A stretch of 64,000 bases of DNA from Simkaniaceae bacterium (GTDB lineage Bacteria; Chlamydiota; Chlamydiia; Chlamydiales; Simkaniaceae): NCBI GenBank assembly GCA_018399055.1, contig CP073762.1, positions 1,798,001 through 1,862,000 of the forward strand. Reading direction: 5' to 3'. The notes beneath the pieces were generated by a model. That model saw only the letters and a program-made list of their open reading frames with translations, did not search any database and had not been told where the DNA came from. This document shows, one piece after another, positions 42,501 through 49,842 of the stretch. The first letter of the stretch is position 1. Each line of letters starts with the position of its first letter. The translations under genes were made by a program, and so were the position numbers.

Positions 42501-45392
42501 ATGAAACGACTGATGGCACTACTACTAATTACAATTGGGGGATTTGCTGAAAACGCCCAAAGTTATATTGAAGTCCAAGATCAATCCCACCTGCAAATAC
42601 TGACTCCCTCTCTTTCTAAGCGTAAAACAGCAAAAATTCGCCTTGAGAATGGTTTAGAAGCCTACCTCATTTCTGACCCAAAAGCGGATCAGTCAGCAGC
42701 GGCTCTTTCCATGGAAGCCGGTTCATGGAATGACGATCCTAACTATGCTGGAATTGCCCACTTTCTAGAACACCTCTTGTTTTTAGGATCGAAAGCCTAC
42801 CCGGAAGAAAACGCTTATGAAAAGCAAGTTTTAGACAATGGGGGGATATTCAATGCTTATACCTCCACGGATCGTACCGTCTACATTTTCTCAGTAAACA
42901 ATGATGCCTATTCTACAACTCTCGACATGTTTAGCCACATGTTTATCGATCCTCTATTTACTGCCTCAGGGATTGGAAGAGAGCTCCATGCTGTCGATCA
43001 AGAACATGATAAAAACATTGAAAGTGATGGAAACCGCGGATGGATGGTTTTTAAAGAAACAGGAAACCCTGCGCACCCTAATGCTCTTTTCAGTACAGGA
43101 AATGCCGAGACACTTGGGGGAATACCTAGAGAAGAGGTCGTCAGCTGGCACCAGAAAAATTACAGTGCTGATCGAGCCCACCTCACCCTTTATTCAACAT
43201 TGCCGATTGAAGAACTCAAGGCTCTTGCAGCCCGCCAATTTTCAGCAGTCCCCAAAGCAGGCTCCCAGTTTCAATTGCCCCGAGAAAAGCTATTTTCAGA
43301 AAAACAAGAAGGGCACATTGTTGCAATTAAGCCTATCAAAGACATGCGCAATCTCTCTATTGAGTGGGAACTCCCTAAAGAATTTGTTCAAAATTTTGAT
43401 AATCGCTCTGATGATCTCCTCGGGTATATCATTGGAGGACGACACGAAAACAGCCTATATTCTCAGCTTAAGAGAGAAGAACTTGTTGAAAGTACTTCTT
43501 CCAGCATGTTTCGTTTGAGCAAAGAATCGGGCATTTTCTACATCAGTTTTGATCTTACGCCCCTAGGAGCAACGCAATTTGAAACAGTCATTGAGAGGTG
43601 CTTCCAAACACTTAATTCTTTGAAATCAAGTGGAATCCCTCCGTATATTTTCCACGAACTTAAAAATATGTCTAAAATCGATTATGAGTATCAGTCTCGA
43701 AGTGCTCCTTTTTCATTCGTTACAAACCACGCGCATCAAATGATCGATGAACCTCTGGAAACCTACCCACTAAAAACAATCATGCCCACAACTTATGATG
43801 CTGGTGAAACCCAAGAATTCCTCGAGCTCCTGTCTCCAGGATCTGCCGTCTATTTCCTCGTTGCTTCCCCTGAGCTTTCTGGCATTGATCCAGATAAATT
43901 CGAAAAGTGGTCAAGAGTTGAGTACGCAATCCGAAAAATCTCAGATCAATCTCTAACAGCGTGGAGCGATATTCCTTCGCATCCACACATTGCACTTCCC
44001 GAGCAAAATACATATATTCCAGGCGACCTTAAATTGGTCACACGCCCTGGAAATGGTGAAACCATTGTCACTCCACATCCCAAAAAACTTGTATCAAATG
44101 ATTTGGGAGAAGTCTATTTTTGGGAGGATACGCAATACAAAGTCCCTGAAGTTTCTTGGGTCTTTAATATTAGCTCCCCCTATATCAATGGAACGCCTCG
44201 CCAAATGGTGCTCATAGATTTGTTTCGCTACACACTAGATGAAAAACTTGCCTCTACGCTGACCTATGCAAATGCCGCCTCTTTAAGTTTTGCTACCGGC
44301 CCTCTCGATCTCAAACTCATCATGGTGGTAAGCGGCTATAGCGAGAAAGCCCCTCTTCTATTAGAAGAGGCCCTAAAACAAGCAAAGAAATGTCGCATGA
44401 CAAAAGAGGAATTTGATCTCTATACCACATCTCTTAAAAGCTCTTACGCCAACCAGAGCAAAGCGATGCCTGTCTTCCAAGCAAACGAAATTTCGATGAA
44501 CCTTCTATTCAATAACGCCCCTAAACACACCGATAAGCTTGCGGCCCTCGACAATCTCTGCTATGAAGACTACCTTTTGTTTGCCGATAGGCTTTTTCAG
44601 CAAGCCTATATCGAAGCCGTTCTTATCGGAAACATGACCGAAAAAGACGCTCAAAATGTTTGGGAAACCGTAACAGAAAAACTCTCCTACACCCCCTACC
44701 CTAAGAAGAACCACGAGAGAAGGCAAATGTTGACCCTTTCTTCTTTCCAAGGTCCTTACAAAGTCCATGAGCAAACCGAAAGCCTTGGCAACGCCGCCAT
44801 CCTTGTGATTCAAGAGGGAACCATGACATTCCCCAAAAAAGCTTCCCACCTTGTCCTAGGAATCGGAATACAGGAAGACTTTTTCGATACCCTCAGAACG
44901 AAACAACAAACCGCCTATTTTGCAAGAGCAGGAAGCCAAGAGGAAGAAGAGCAACTCTTCAACATCTTTATGGTTCAATCTACCTCTCACCAGCCAGATG
45001 AGTTAATAGCCCGCTTTGAGCTCTTCCTCGAAACCTATATCAAAGATTTTGAAGCAACTCTCTCAGAAGGACGTTTTGAAGTCCTCCGAGGGAATATGAT
45101 CACCCTTCTTGAAACTCCTCCAACAAACCTCTCCCAAATGGCGTTTGATCTGAATAAGATCGCCTTCACCTTCAAGGGAGACTTCAACAGACGAGAAAAG
45201 CTGATCGCCTCTCTTAGAAATCTAACCTATGAAGATTTCAAAGCAGACACGATATCCTTTCTTTCAAGAAAAAATTCACGCCGCATTGCCATCATGCTTG
45301 AAGGCAAGCAGCCTGAGGGGAAAGCTTTTCGCTACGAAGGCATCACCGCCGAGGTCCTCAAAACCGAAGGAACCTACATCTCCCTTCCCTAG
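42501..45392 (+). CDS. ptr: Insulinase-family (M16) zinc protease, pitrilysin-like
   Basis: 963 aa. A signal peptide (MKRLMALLLITIGGFAENAQS) directs it to the periplasm. The inverted zinc motif HFLEH places H87, E90 and H91, followed by NAYTSTDRTVYIF and the distal glutamate in the EHDKNIESD helix. A second, inactive M16 half occupies about 490-960. Size and order match protease III/insulysin and C. trachomatis CT806, which also follows plsB. GGGAGG is a strong ribosome-binding site. Confidence 0.92.
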   Translation: MKRLMALLLITIGGFAENAQSYIEVQDQSHLQILTPSLSKRKTAKIRLENGLEAYLISDPKADQSAAALSMEAGSWNDDPNYAGIAHFLEHLLFLGSKAYPEENAYEKQVLDNGGIFNAYTSTDRTVYIFSVNNDAYSTTLDMFSHMFIDPLFTASGIGRELHAVDQEHDKNIESDGNRGWMVFKETGNPAHPNALFSTGNAETLGGIPREEVVSWHQKNYSADRAHLTLYSTLPIEELKALAARQFSAVPKAGSQFQLPREKLFSEKQEGHIVAIKPIKDMRNLSIEWELPKEFVQNFDNRSDDLLGYIIGGRHENSLYSQLKREELVESTSSSMFRLSKESGIFYISFDLTPLGATQFETVIERCFQTLNSLKSSGIPPYIFHELKNMSKIDYEYQSRSAPFSFVTNHAHQMIDEPLETYPLKTIMPTTYDAGETQEFLELLSPGSAVYFLVASPELSGIDPDKFEKWSRVEYAIRKISDQSLTAWSDIPSHPHIALPEQNTYIPGDLKLVTRPGNGETIVTPHPKKLVSNDLGEVYFWEDTQYKVPEVSWVFNISSPYINGTPRQMVLIDLFRYTLDEKLASTLTYANAASLSFATGPLDLKLIMVVSGYSEKAPLLLEEALKQAKKCRMTKEEFDLYTTSLKSSYANQSKAMPVFQANEISMNLLFNNAPKHTDKLAALDNLCYEDYLLFADRLFQQAYIEAVLIGNMTEKDAQNVWETVTEKLSYTPYPKKNHERRQMLTLSSFQGPYKVHEQTESLGNAAILVIQEGTMTFPKKASHLVLGIGIQEDFFDTLRTKQQTAYFARAGSQEEEEQLFNIFMVQSTSHQPDELIARFELFLETYIKDFEATLSEGRFEVLRGNMITLLETPPTNLSQMAFDLNKIAFTFKGDFNRREKLIASLRNLTYEDFKADTISFLSRKNSRRIAIMLEGKQPEGKAFRYEGITAEVLKTEGTYISLP

Positions 45393-45428
45393 TAAGTAAA
45401 AAGAAGAATTTTATTTCTCCCTTTTTTC

Positions 45429-45456
45429 TTTGCATTAAATACTACATGCGTAGTAT
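45429..45456 (+). promoter_or_regulatory. Promoter of the BlaI-like gene (TTTGCA-16-TAGTAT)
   Basis: TTTGCA at 45429-45434 and TAGTAT at 45451-45456, 16 bases apart. The -10 box lies inside the palindromic operator. Transcription would begin near 45463, three bases before the ATG, so the message is nearly leaderless. Confidence 0.5.
45440..45455. promoter_or_regulatory. Palindromic operator 1 (TACTAC-ATGC-GTAGTA)
   Basis: Perfect 6-bp arms around 4 bases, immediately before the BlaI-like gene. BlaI/MecI/CopY repressors bind palindromes containing TACA/TGTA or similar half-sites. The same TACTAC-N4-GTAGTA occurs at 46781 and nowhere else that I noticed. Autoregulation is the natural reading. 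Confidence 0.75.
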
Positions 45457-45465
45457 GTTTGGTAC

Positions 45466-45828
45466 ATGTGTGCAAAACGATTATTTGGCGAACTTGAAAC
45501 AACGATACTTCACCTCTTTTCAAAGAGCGATAAGGGTCTTACCGTCTCCGATGTGATGAAAAGATTGGGGGGCCGCAATGCCTATACCACAATCATGACG
45601 GTGATGACCCGCCTCTTCGAAAAAGGAGTACTTAAAAGAACCAAGCAGGGAAGAAGTTATCTCTACTCAAAGAAGAAGTCTCCTCTCCTAAAGCGGCTAA
45701 AGTCTCGCTTTCTTGGGGCAAGCCCCTCTGAGGTTTTTAGTACCTTTTTAGAGGAAGAGGTCGAGCCGCAAGAAATTGCAAAGATCGAAAAGATGATTCG
45801 GGAGCATAAGAAGAAATGGAATACCTAG
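45466..45828 (+). CDS. BlaI/MecI/CopY-family transcriptional repressor
   Basis: 120 aa winged helix. LFGELETTILHLFSKSDKGLTVSDVMKRLGGRNAYTTIMTVMTRLFEKGVLKRTKQGRSYLYS is split by turns typical of Penicillinase_R proteins, with recognition helix AYTTIMTVMTRLFEKG. The C-terminal half would form the dimer. In BlaI the cut inactivating the repressor falls in the middle. The start has no ribosome-binding site and lies near the predicted transcription start. The next gene (M56 protease) overlaps its end by 13 bp. Confidence 0.9.
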   Translation: MCAKRLFGELETTILHLFSKSDKGLTVSDVMKRLGGRNAYTTIMTVMTRLFEKGVLKRTKQGRSYLYSKKKSPLLKRLKSRFLGASPSEVFSTFLEEEVEPQEIAKIEKMIREHKKKWNT

Positions 45829-46763
45829 CGCGTTACATCATCAACTCTCTTTTTGGCTCAATTCTGACCTTTTATATGTCACTGCTTCTCCTCATGCTCA
45901 TCCGTCCTCTTATTCGGAGTTATCGCACTCTCTACTATCTGTATCTGATTCCTTTTCTAAAGGTGTTTTATGATCTTTTCTTTATGGACCATTCCCGTTG
46001 GGTTTTTCTCCAGGGGAAGAATGTCCTTAATGCGATCCCCAATAGCCGGATCTTGTCTGCCTATTTTGGGACTAAGGGGAAACCTTTTGCTGGGGTGCGC
46101 TTCCATTTTTTAGACGGAGAAACTTTTTCAATCGGAGATATTGGCGCTGAAACAATTGGAATACCTCTACTCGCTACGGGTTGTAGCTTGGTTGTCTTGT
46201 TAACTCTATTTTCGCTGACCCGCTTCGTTTTGCGTCTTTATAAAGCGATGCAATGGCAACGCAAACTGCCCTTAGAAAAGATGGGGCCAAAGCTCTATTC
46301 CACTTCGACACCGCTTAAAAGCCCCATGCTCATTGGAGTGTGGAAGTCCCACATTCTGATCCCTAAGAATCTGCTGAAAACTTTATTAGACAAAGAAGTT
46401 GAGGCGATTTATCAACATGAAAGACAACACCTAATATGGAAAGACAATCTCCTTTCCATCATTTGCGACGGGATTTCTGCCCTCTTCTGGTTTATCCCTT
46501 TTCGGCACATCGTTTTAAAAAAAGCCTCCTTTTACCGTGAACTCGCCTGCGACTCTAAATCTGAAACGGGGCCTCTTCTAGGAGCGTTGAAAAAAACCGC
46601 AACCCATGCGCCTCCTGCCGCATCCCTTGCCTTTTCTTCCTCTGACCGTGTTGCATGGCTGCTCCGCAAAAAAACTCCAGGAAAGATCGCATTGACTCTT
46701 TCCTGCTTGACTATCCTTGGAGGTGGGGCTTTCATTTTTGCAAGCCACTTCCTCCCCTTTTAA
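45816..46763 (+). CDS. M56-family membrane metalloprotease (BlaR1/MecR1-like, sensor domain absent)
   Basis: 315 aa. About four membrane helices: two N-terminal (9-30 and 38-57), one at about 115-137 and one at the end (290-310). The zinc motif is HERQH (H201, E202, H205), followed by ELACD, the distal ligand. PMLIGVWKSHILIP is the typical M56 stretch. Unlike BlaR1 (about 600 aa), it lacks the extracellular penicillin-binding domain; the periplasmic input must come from its own loop (60-110) or another protein. Inferred role: cleaves the BlaI-like repressor. Confidence 0.85.
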   Translation: MEYLARYIINSLFGSILTFYMSLLLLMLIRPLIRSYRTLYYLYLIPFLKVFYDLFFMDHSRWVFLQGKNVLNAIPNSRILSAYFGTKGKPFAGVRFHFLDGETFSIGDIGAETIGIPLLATGCSLVVLLTLFSLTRFVLRLYKAMQWQRKLPLEKMGPKLYSTSTPLKSPMLIGVWKSHILIPKNLLKTLLDKEVEAIYQHERQHLIWKDNLLSIICDGISALFWFIPFRHIVLKKASFYRELACDSKSETGPLLGALKKTATHAPPAASLAFSSSDRVAWLLRKKTPGKIALTLSCLTILGGGAFIFASHFLPF

Positions 46764-46780
46764 AAAATTTTAACCTTAAC

Positions 46781-46796
46781 TACTACGAATGTAGTA
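46781..46796. promoter_or_regulatory. Palindromic operator 2 (TACTAC-GAAT-GTAGTA)
   Basis: Identical arms to operator 1, 13 bases before the ATG of the small secreted protein. This ties that gene to the BlaI-like repressor although it is a separate transcription unit. Confidence 0.75.
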
Positions 46797-46809
46797 ATTG
46801 GAGAATATC

Positions 46810-47193
46810 ATGAGAAAACTGGCCCTGGCACTTCTAGCACTCAGCACAACACTCTTTGCCAACGAGAAAGAGGTTTCTCTTTCCGAAATCCATGAGGCCC
46901 TCGCGCCTATGAATGAAATGAGCTCCCTGATCATTAAAGTAAATCCGGGTGACGTTCTTCCCATCCATTTTCGGATGAGCGGCGATGTGCTCCAACTTGA
47001 TCACACTCCTGAAAATGGAACGATCAAAGCAAAAGAGCCTCTCTACATCAAGATTGAGCCTTCTTTTCTTTTTAGTCAGGATAAACAAGAATGGAAGTCC
47101 TTTGAATCTTACTTTACAGGAATGCTTGGAGTTTCGGTGGGCAGTGAAGCTCTCCCCTCTGGCGAGATCTTCCTAGACCTCAACAAACGTTAA
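46810..47193 (+). CDS. Small secreted protein controlled by the BlaI-like operator (unknown function)
   Basis: 127 aa. Signal peptide MRKLALALLALSTTLFA, then a compact mostly beta domain with no cysteine (LIIKVNPGDVLPIHFRMSGD, YIKIEPSFLFSQD). I do not recognise a family. The ATG at 46810 is chosen behind GGAG; a TTG at 46798 in the same frame would overlap the operator. The shared operator suggests it is the output of the BlaI/M56 pair, perhaps an envelope-stress or metal-related periplasmic protein. A strong terminator follows. Confidence 0.75.
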   Translation: MRKLALALLALSTTLFANEKEVSLSEIHEALAPMNEMSSLIIKVNPGDVLPIHFRMSGDVLQLDHTPENGTIKAKEPLYIKIEPSFLFSQDKQEWKSFESYFTGMLGVSVGSEALPSGEIFLDLNKR

Positions 47194-47204
47194 TCTAAAA
47201 ACAA

Positions 47205-47234
47205 AGTGCAGGGGTCTTGCCCTGCACTCCTTTT
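47205..47234 (+). terminator. Rho-independent terminator of the small secreted protein gene
   Basis: AGTGCAGGG-GTCTTG-CCCTGCACT is a perfect 9-bp stem followed by CCTTTT. Confidence 0.8.
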
Positions 47235-47264
47235 GAATTTATAGCACTATTAAGGTGAGCCTTA

Positions 47265-47423
47265 GGGTCCGTTTAAGAATAAGTTGACTATTTGACTTAA
47301 GCGAGCCGCAGCAAAATTGAGCTGAATAAGGAGCACCATTCCCAATAGGGAAGGGCGACGAAGAAGGTTGATTTGGCAAAGGCGCAGCCAGTCTAAATAG
47401 TCAACTTATTCTTAAACGAGCCC
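47265..47423. mobile_element. MITE-like element, 30-bp terminal inverted repeats, TTA target duplication
   Basis: The left end (AGGGTCCGTTTAAGAATAAG and on to ACTATTT, 47264-47293) is the reverse complement of 47395-47424, except for two adjacent bases. TTA flanks both outer ends (47262-47264 and 47424-47426), consistent with a 3-bp target-site duplication. The interior of about 100 bp has no ORF. A degenerate relative lies at 39731-39869. Confidence 0.75.
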
Positions 47424-47637
47424 TTAATCTTTGAACCACGTCAAACCCCATGGGCGAAAGGTAGTAGCTGGAAAGCTTTTGATCTTCAAAAATAAAGCCT
47501 TGCTTTGCATCACTTTTTCGATACTCCTGTGCCTTTTCAACGGAAATCCCATAAAAATTAGCGATTTCCTGATCTGAAAGTGTGACCTTGGGACTTTCTT
47601 TAAATAATTCTTGCAGGTGAAATAGTTCTTCCTTCAT
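47401..47637 (-). CDS. Small hypothetical protein, possible DNA-binding, C-terminus supplied by the MITE
   Basis: 78 aa from the ATG at 47637 (GGGAGA upstream). The segment VTLSDQEIANFYGISVEKAQEYRKSD has the pattern of a helix-turn-helix, followed by a hydrophobic LSSYYLSPMGFDVVQRL. The last residues (RARLRIS and stop) are encoded by the terminal repeat of the MITE-like element, so the original C-terminus was probably altered by the insertion. I do not recognise the family. Confidence 0.55.
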   Translation of the reverse strand: MKEELFHLQELFKESPKVTLSDQEIANFYGISVEKAQEYRKSDAKQGFIFEDQKLSSYYLSPMGFDVVQRLRARLRIS

Positions 47638-47730
47638 CGATTCTCCCTTTTTTTTTAAAAAAGGCACACCCTTAAAAGGAACACGAGACTAGATTTTTTT
47701 TGCTTCGATGGACTAGAATAGGCACCGAGG

Positions 47731-47815
47731 CTAAGGTTCCGTTGTCTAAAAGGATGTACCTTAGTTTCACGCCCTGAGGGGCGGCTACCTCTCAGGGCAC
47801 TTTTATCAAAGTACC
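47731..47815 (-). ncRNA. Highly structured intergenic segment (candidate RNA element)
   Basis: Three stems can be drawn: CTAAGGT/ACCTTAG (47731-47737 with 47758-47764), GCCCTGAG/CTCAGGGC (47771-47778 with 47791-47798) and GGCACTTTT/AAAGTACC with one G-U pair (47796-47804 with 47808-47815). The last two overlap at 47796-47798 and exclude each other, as in a switch. On the minus strand it would be the leader of the small gene at 47637. It matches no riboswitch I can name. Strand and function are uncertain. Confidence 0.35.
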
Positions 47816-47910
47816 CCTCAATCGTATAGGAATTCTTCAATTTTCTCCAAGAAAAAAATCCCTTTAGAAGGCTCTCAGAAGGTCTTTTCTTAAGATTCCG
47901 GACCACCCGG

Positions 47911-49101
47911 CTACACTTCTTTCAGAACCTTTGACCAGTGAACTGCGGTTGTTAGTTTATCAAGAGGAATGGAGTTCTCTCTTAGAGAAAGGACGTTGGA
48001 AACTGCTAGGGGATGATCCTTATCAAAGAGTAAGAGCCCTTTTGCCATTTCTTTTGAAACTGTTTGAGCAAATTTGATTTCGTACCCTTCTAGGTGTCCC
48101 TTTCTTTTCACAATGAGATCCACTTCAACGCCACTTGCAGTCCGATAAAAGGTGCAATCTACAAAATCATGATCATGAGAAAGTCTTTTTATTCCTTCCA
48201 TGATCACCATATTCTCAAAAATACTTCCTCTATCAAACGTTTTAAGAAGGTTGTCTTGATGAGTAAGCCCTAAAAGATAGCATAGAAGCCCGGTGTCTAT
48301 AAAATAGATTTTTGGAGTCTTCACGAGCCTTTTGGTGCGATTATTATGAAATGGCTTCAGCAGATACACAATATAGGTCGACTCAAGAATCGATAGCCAA
48401 CTCTTTGCTGTTGGTTGAGTAATTCCGCATTCTTTTGCAACTTCTGATAACTTTAAGAGCTGGCCTGCTCGAGCAGCTAAAAGAGAAATAAAGGTCTGAA
48501 ATCTCCCTAGATCTGTAATCGATTTGATATTTCTAACGTCTCTTTGGATATACGTCATTAAATAGGAACTATACCAGGTACTAGGGTCAACTGCTGGATT
48601 GATAAATGCCTCAGGATAGAATCCTGTAATCATTTGCTGCAGCATTTTATTTAGATTCAAACTTGAGTTCTCTCTCCCTGGAATTACATCAATTTCTTCC
48701 CACGAAAACGGGTATAGATGAAAAATTGCGATTCTTCCTGCCAAGCTTTCTGATACCCCTTCCATCACTTGAAATGTTTGGGACCCTGTAAGAATATATT
48801 GACCGTAGCTTCTACGATTCTTATCGACCCGAATCTTAATGTAGGAAAGAAGGTTTGGCGCGTACTGAATTTCATCAATAATAAGAGGAGCAGCATACTG
48901 ATTCAAAAATAGCTCAGGATCTTTTTCTGCAATTGTCCGCATCTGTGGGTCATCAAGGGTTATATATTGGTACCCTTTTAAAGCATGCGTTAAAAGGGTC
49001 GATTTACCGGTCTGTCTAGCACCTGTGATGAGACAAACAGGAAACTGCTTTAAAGCAGCGCTAAGGTTTCCTTCTAGCCTGCGACTAAAATACTTATCCA
49101 T
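47911..49101 (-). CDS. AAA ATPase with C-terminal DUF4143 domain
   Basis: 396 aa. The P-loop is ITGARQTGKSTLL, Walker B is APLIIDEIQYAP, and sensor-like ILTGSQTF follows. A winged-helix-like stretch (LLKLSEVAKECGITQPTAKSWLSILEST) leads into the DUF4143 domain with the nuclease-like ENMVIMEG, FYRTASGVEVDLIV and GYEIKF (D and ExK). These proteins are widespread in symbiont and accessory regions; their role is unknown. The start at 49101 has AGGAG upstream; the frame is open to 49155. Confidence 0.88.
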   Translation of the reverse strand: MDKYFSRRLEGNLSAALKQFPVCLITGARQTGKSTLLTHALKGYQYITLDDPQMRTIAEKDPELFLNQYAAPLIIDEIQYAPNLLSYIKIRVDKNRRSYGQYILTGSQTFQVMEGVSESLAGRIAIFHLYPFSWEEIDVIPGRENSSLNLNKMLQQMITGFYPEAFINPAVDPSTWYSSYLMTYIQRDVRNIKSITDLGRFQTFISLLAARAGQLLKLSEVAKECGITQPTAKSWLSILESTYIVYLLKPFHNNRTKRLVKTPKIYFIDTGLLCYLLGLTHQDNLLKTFDRGSIFENMVIMEGIKRLSHDHDFVDCTFYRTASGVEVDLIVKRKGHLEGYEIKFAQTVSKEMAKGLLLFDKDHPLAVSNVLSLRENSIPLDKLTTAVHWSKVLKEV

Positions 49102-49213
49102 AAATGCTCCTATATAACCCTCATTGTACCAATGAGTTAAAATAAAAACAAGCAAAACTAAAATCAGACTTTAGTTTTGCTTGAAAAGACCTTAAGTAAT
49201 TGTAAATTAACGG

Positions 49214-49276
49214 TTAAAAATGGCCGTATTCAGTAAGCTGCTTGATAAACTTAACAACAAAACCATCCCATCCGGG
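49214..49276 (-). pseudogene. Remnant of the C-terminus of a second GH63-type glucosidase gene
   Basis: Twenty codons and a stop read PGWDGFVVKFIKQLTEYGHF. The intact glucosidase at 51411-54032 ends MGWTGFVAKLIKQLGEYGHL; 14 of 19 aligned positions agree. A TAG stop lies directly before the fragment, so nothing upstream is coding. It is the decayed end of a former paralogue, just behind the hsp20 terminator. Confidence 0.7.
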
Positions 49277-49289
49277 CTAACATCAATTG

Positions 49290-49322
49290 GAGCCCCCCCC
49301 AAAAAAAAAGGGGGGGGCTCTT
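49290..49322. terminator. Terminator-like hairpin downstream of hsp20
   Basis: GGAGCCCCCCCC and GGGGGGGGCTC(T) flank a run of nine A (nine T on the minus strand). The 11-bp stem is very GC-rich. The homopolymer runs make it prone to length change and to sequencing error. Confidence 0.55.
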
Positions 49323-49326
49323 TGAT

Positions 49327-49749
49327 TCATTTATCTTCAGAAAAATCTTTGATTGGAATCGTTTTCTTCTTTTTCCCATTTTTCGAAAATTTCACCGTTA
49401 AAACACCATCTTTATAAGAAGCTTCAGGCTCTTTTTGATGATCAACATTATCCGGGACCATTGACTGATAAAAGAAAGAAGAGGTGGATTTTTTATGATA
49501 TTTCTTTCTTTTTTCATCTTCTTTTTTTTCACCTTCAATGGACAAACGTCCATTCTCAAAGTTAAGCTCAATATCATCTAAAGGAACCCCTGGAAGGGGT
49601 GCTTCAAAAAAGACATTGTCTTGATCTTCATAAATACTCAAACCTATCGATTGAAATTCATCGGAATCCCAGAAATTTTCTCTATCCCATAAAGAAGGGA
49701 AAGAGTTGTAAAAATCCCAAGATGGCTTTAGTAGGAACTTTTTTTTCAT
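49327..49749 (-). CDS. Small heat shock protein (Hsp20 family)
   Basis: 140 aa. The alpha-crystallin domain spans about 35-135: SIYEDQDNVFFEAPLPGVPLDDIELNF is the usual opening, followed by GRLSIEGEKKEDEKR, a Lys-rich loop in place of the common Glu-rich one, and the terminal ASYKDGVLTVKFSK signature (A-x-x-x-n-GvL). A holdase chaperone that keeps unfolded proteins soluble. AAGGAG precedes the ATG by about 6 bases. No CIRCE element is visible. Confidence 0.92.
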   Translation of the reverse strand: MKKKFLLKPSWDFYNSFPSLWDRENFWDSDEFQSIGLSIYEDQDNVFFEAPLPGVPLDDIELNFENGRLSIEGEKKEDEKRKKYHKKSTSSFFYQSMVPDNVDHQKEPEASYKDGVLTVKFSKNGKKKKTIPIKDFSEDK

Positions 49750-49842
49750 TTTATCTCCTTGATTAAGGATGTTTCGAGAATACTTTTTTTAATTTATTAA
49801 CCACCCTTTAAATCAGATTGGCAGCCCTCCTTTTCTAGTCGG

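Noticed and set aside
42901-43518. A 205-codon overlapping plus-strand frame inside ptr
   Set aside because: The M16 protease motifs are in the other frame; this is a shadow.
47722-47730. GGCACCGAG, reminiscent of the end of a tracrRNA
   Set aside because: Only nine bases match; there is no cas gene or repeat array in the window.
47655-47906. An 83-codon minus-strand open frame
   Set aside because: It reads through the stems of the structured segment, is low in family-like features, and has no ribosome-binding site.
49220-49417. Plus-strand open frame over the hsp20 3' region, and a similar one at 51417-51626
   Set aside because: Both are antisense shadows of the glucosidase C-terminus; their similarity comes from the fossil copy on the minus strand.
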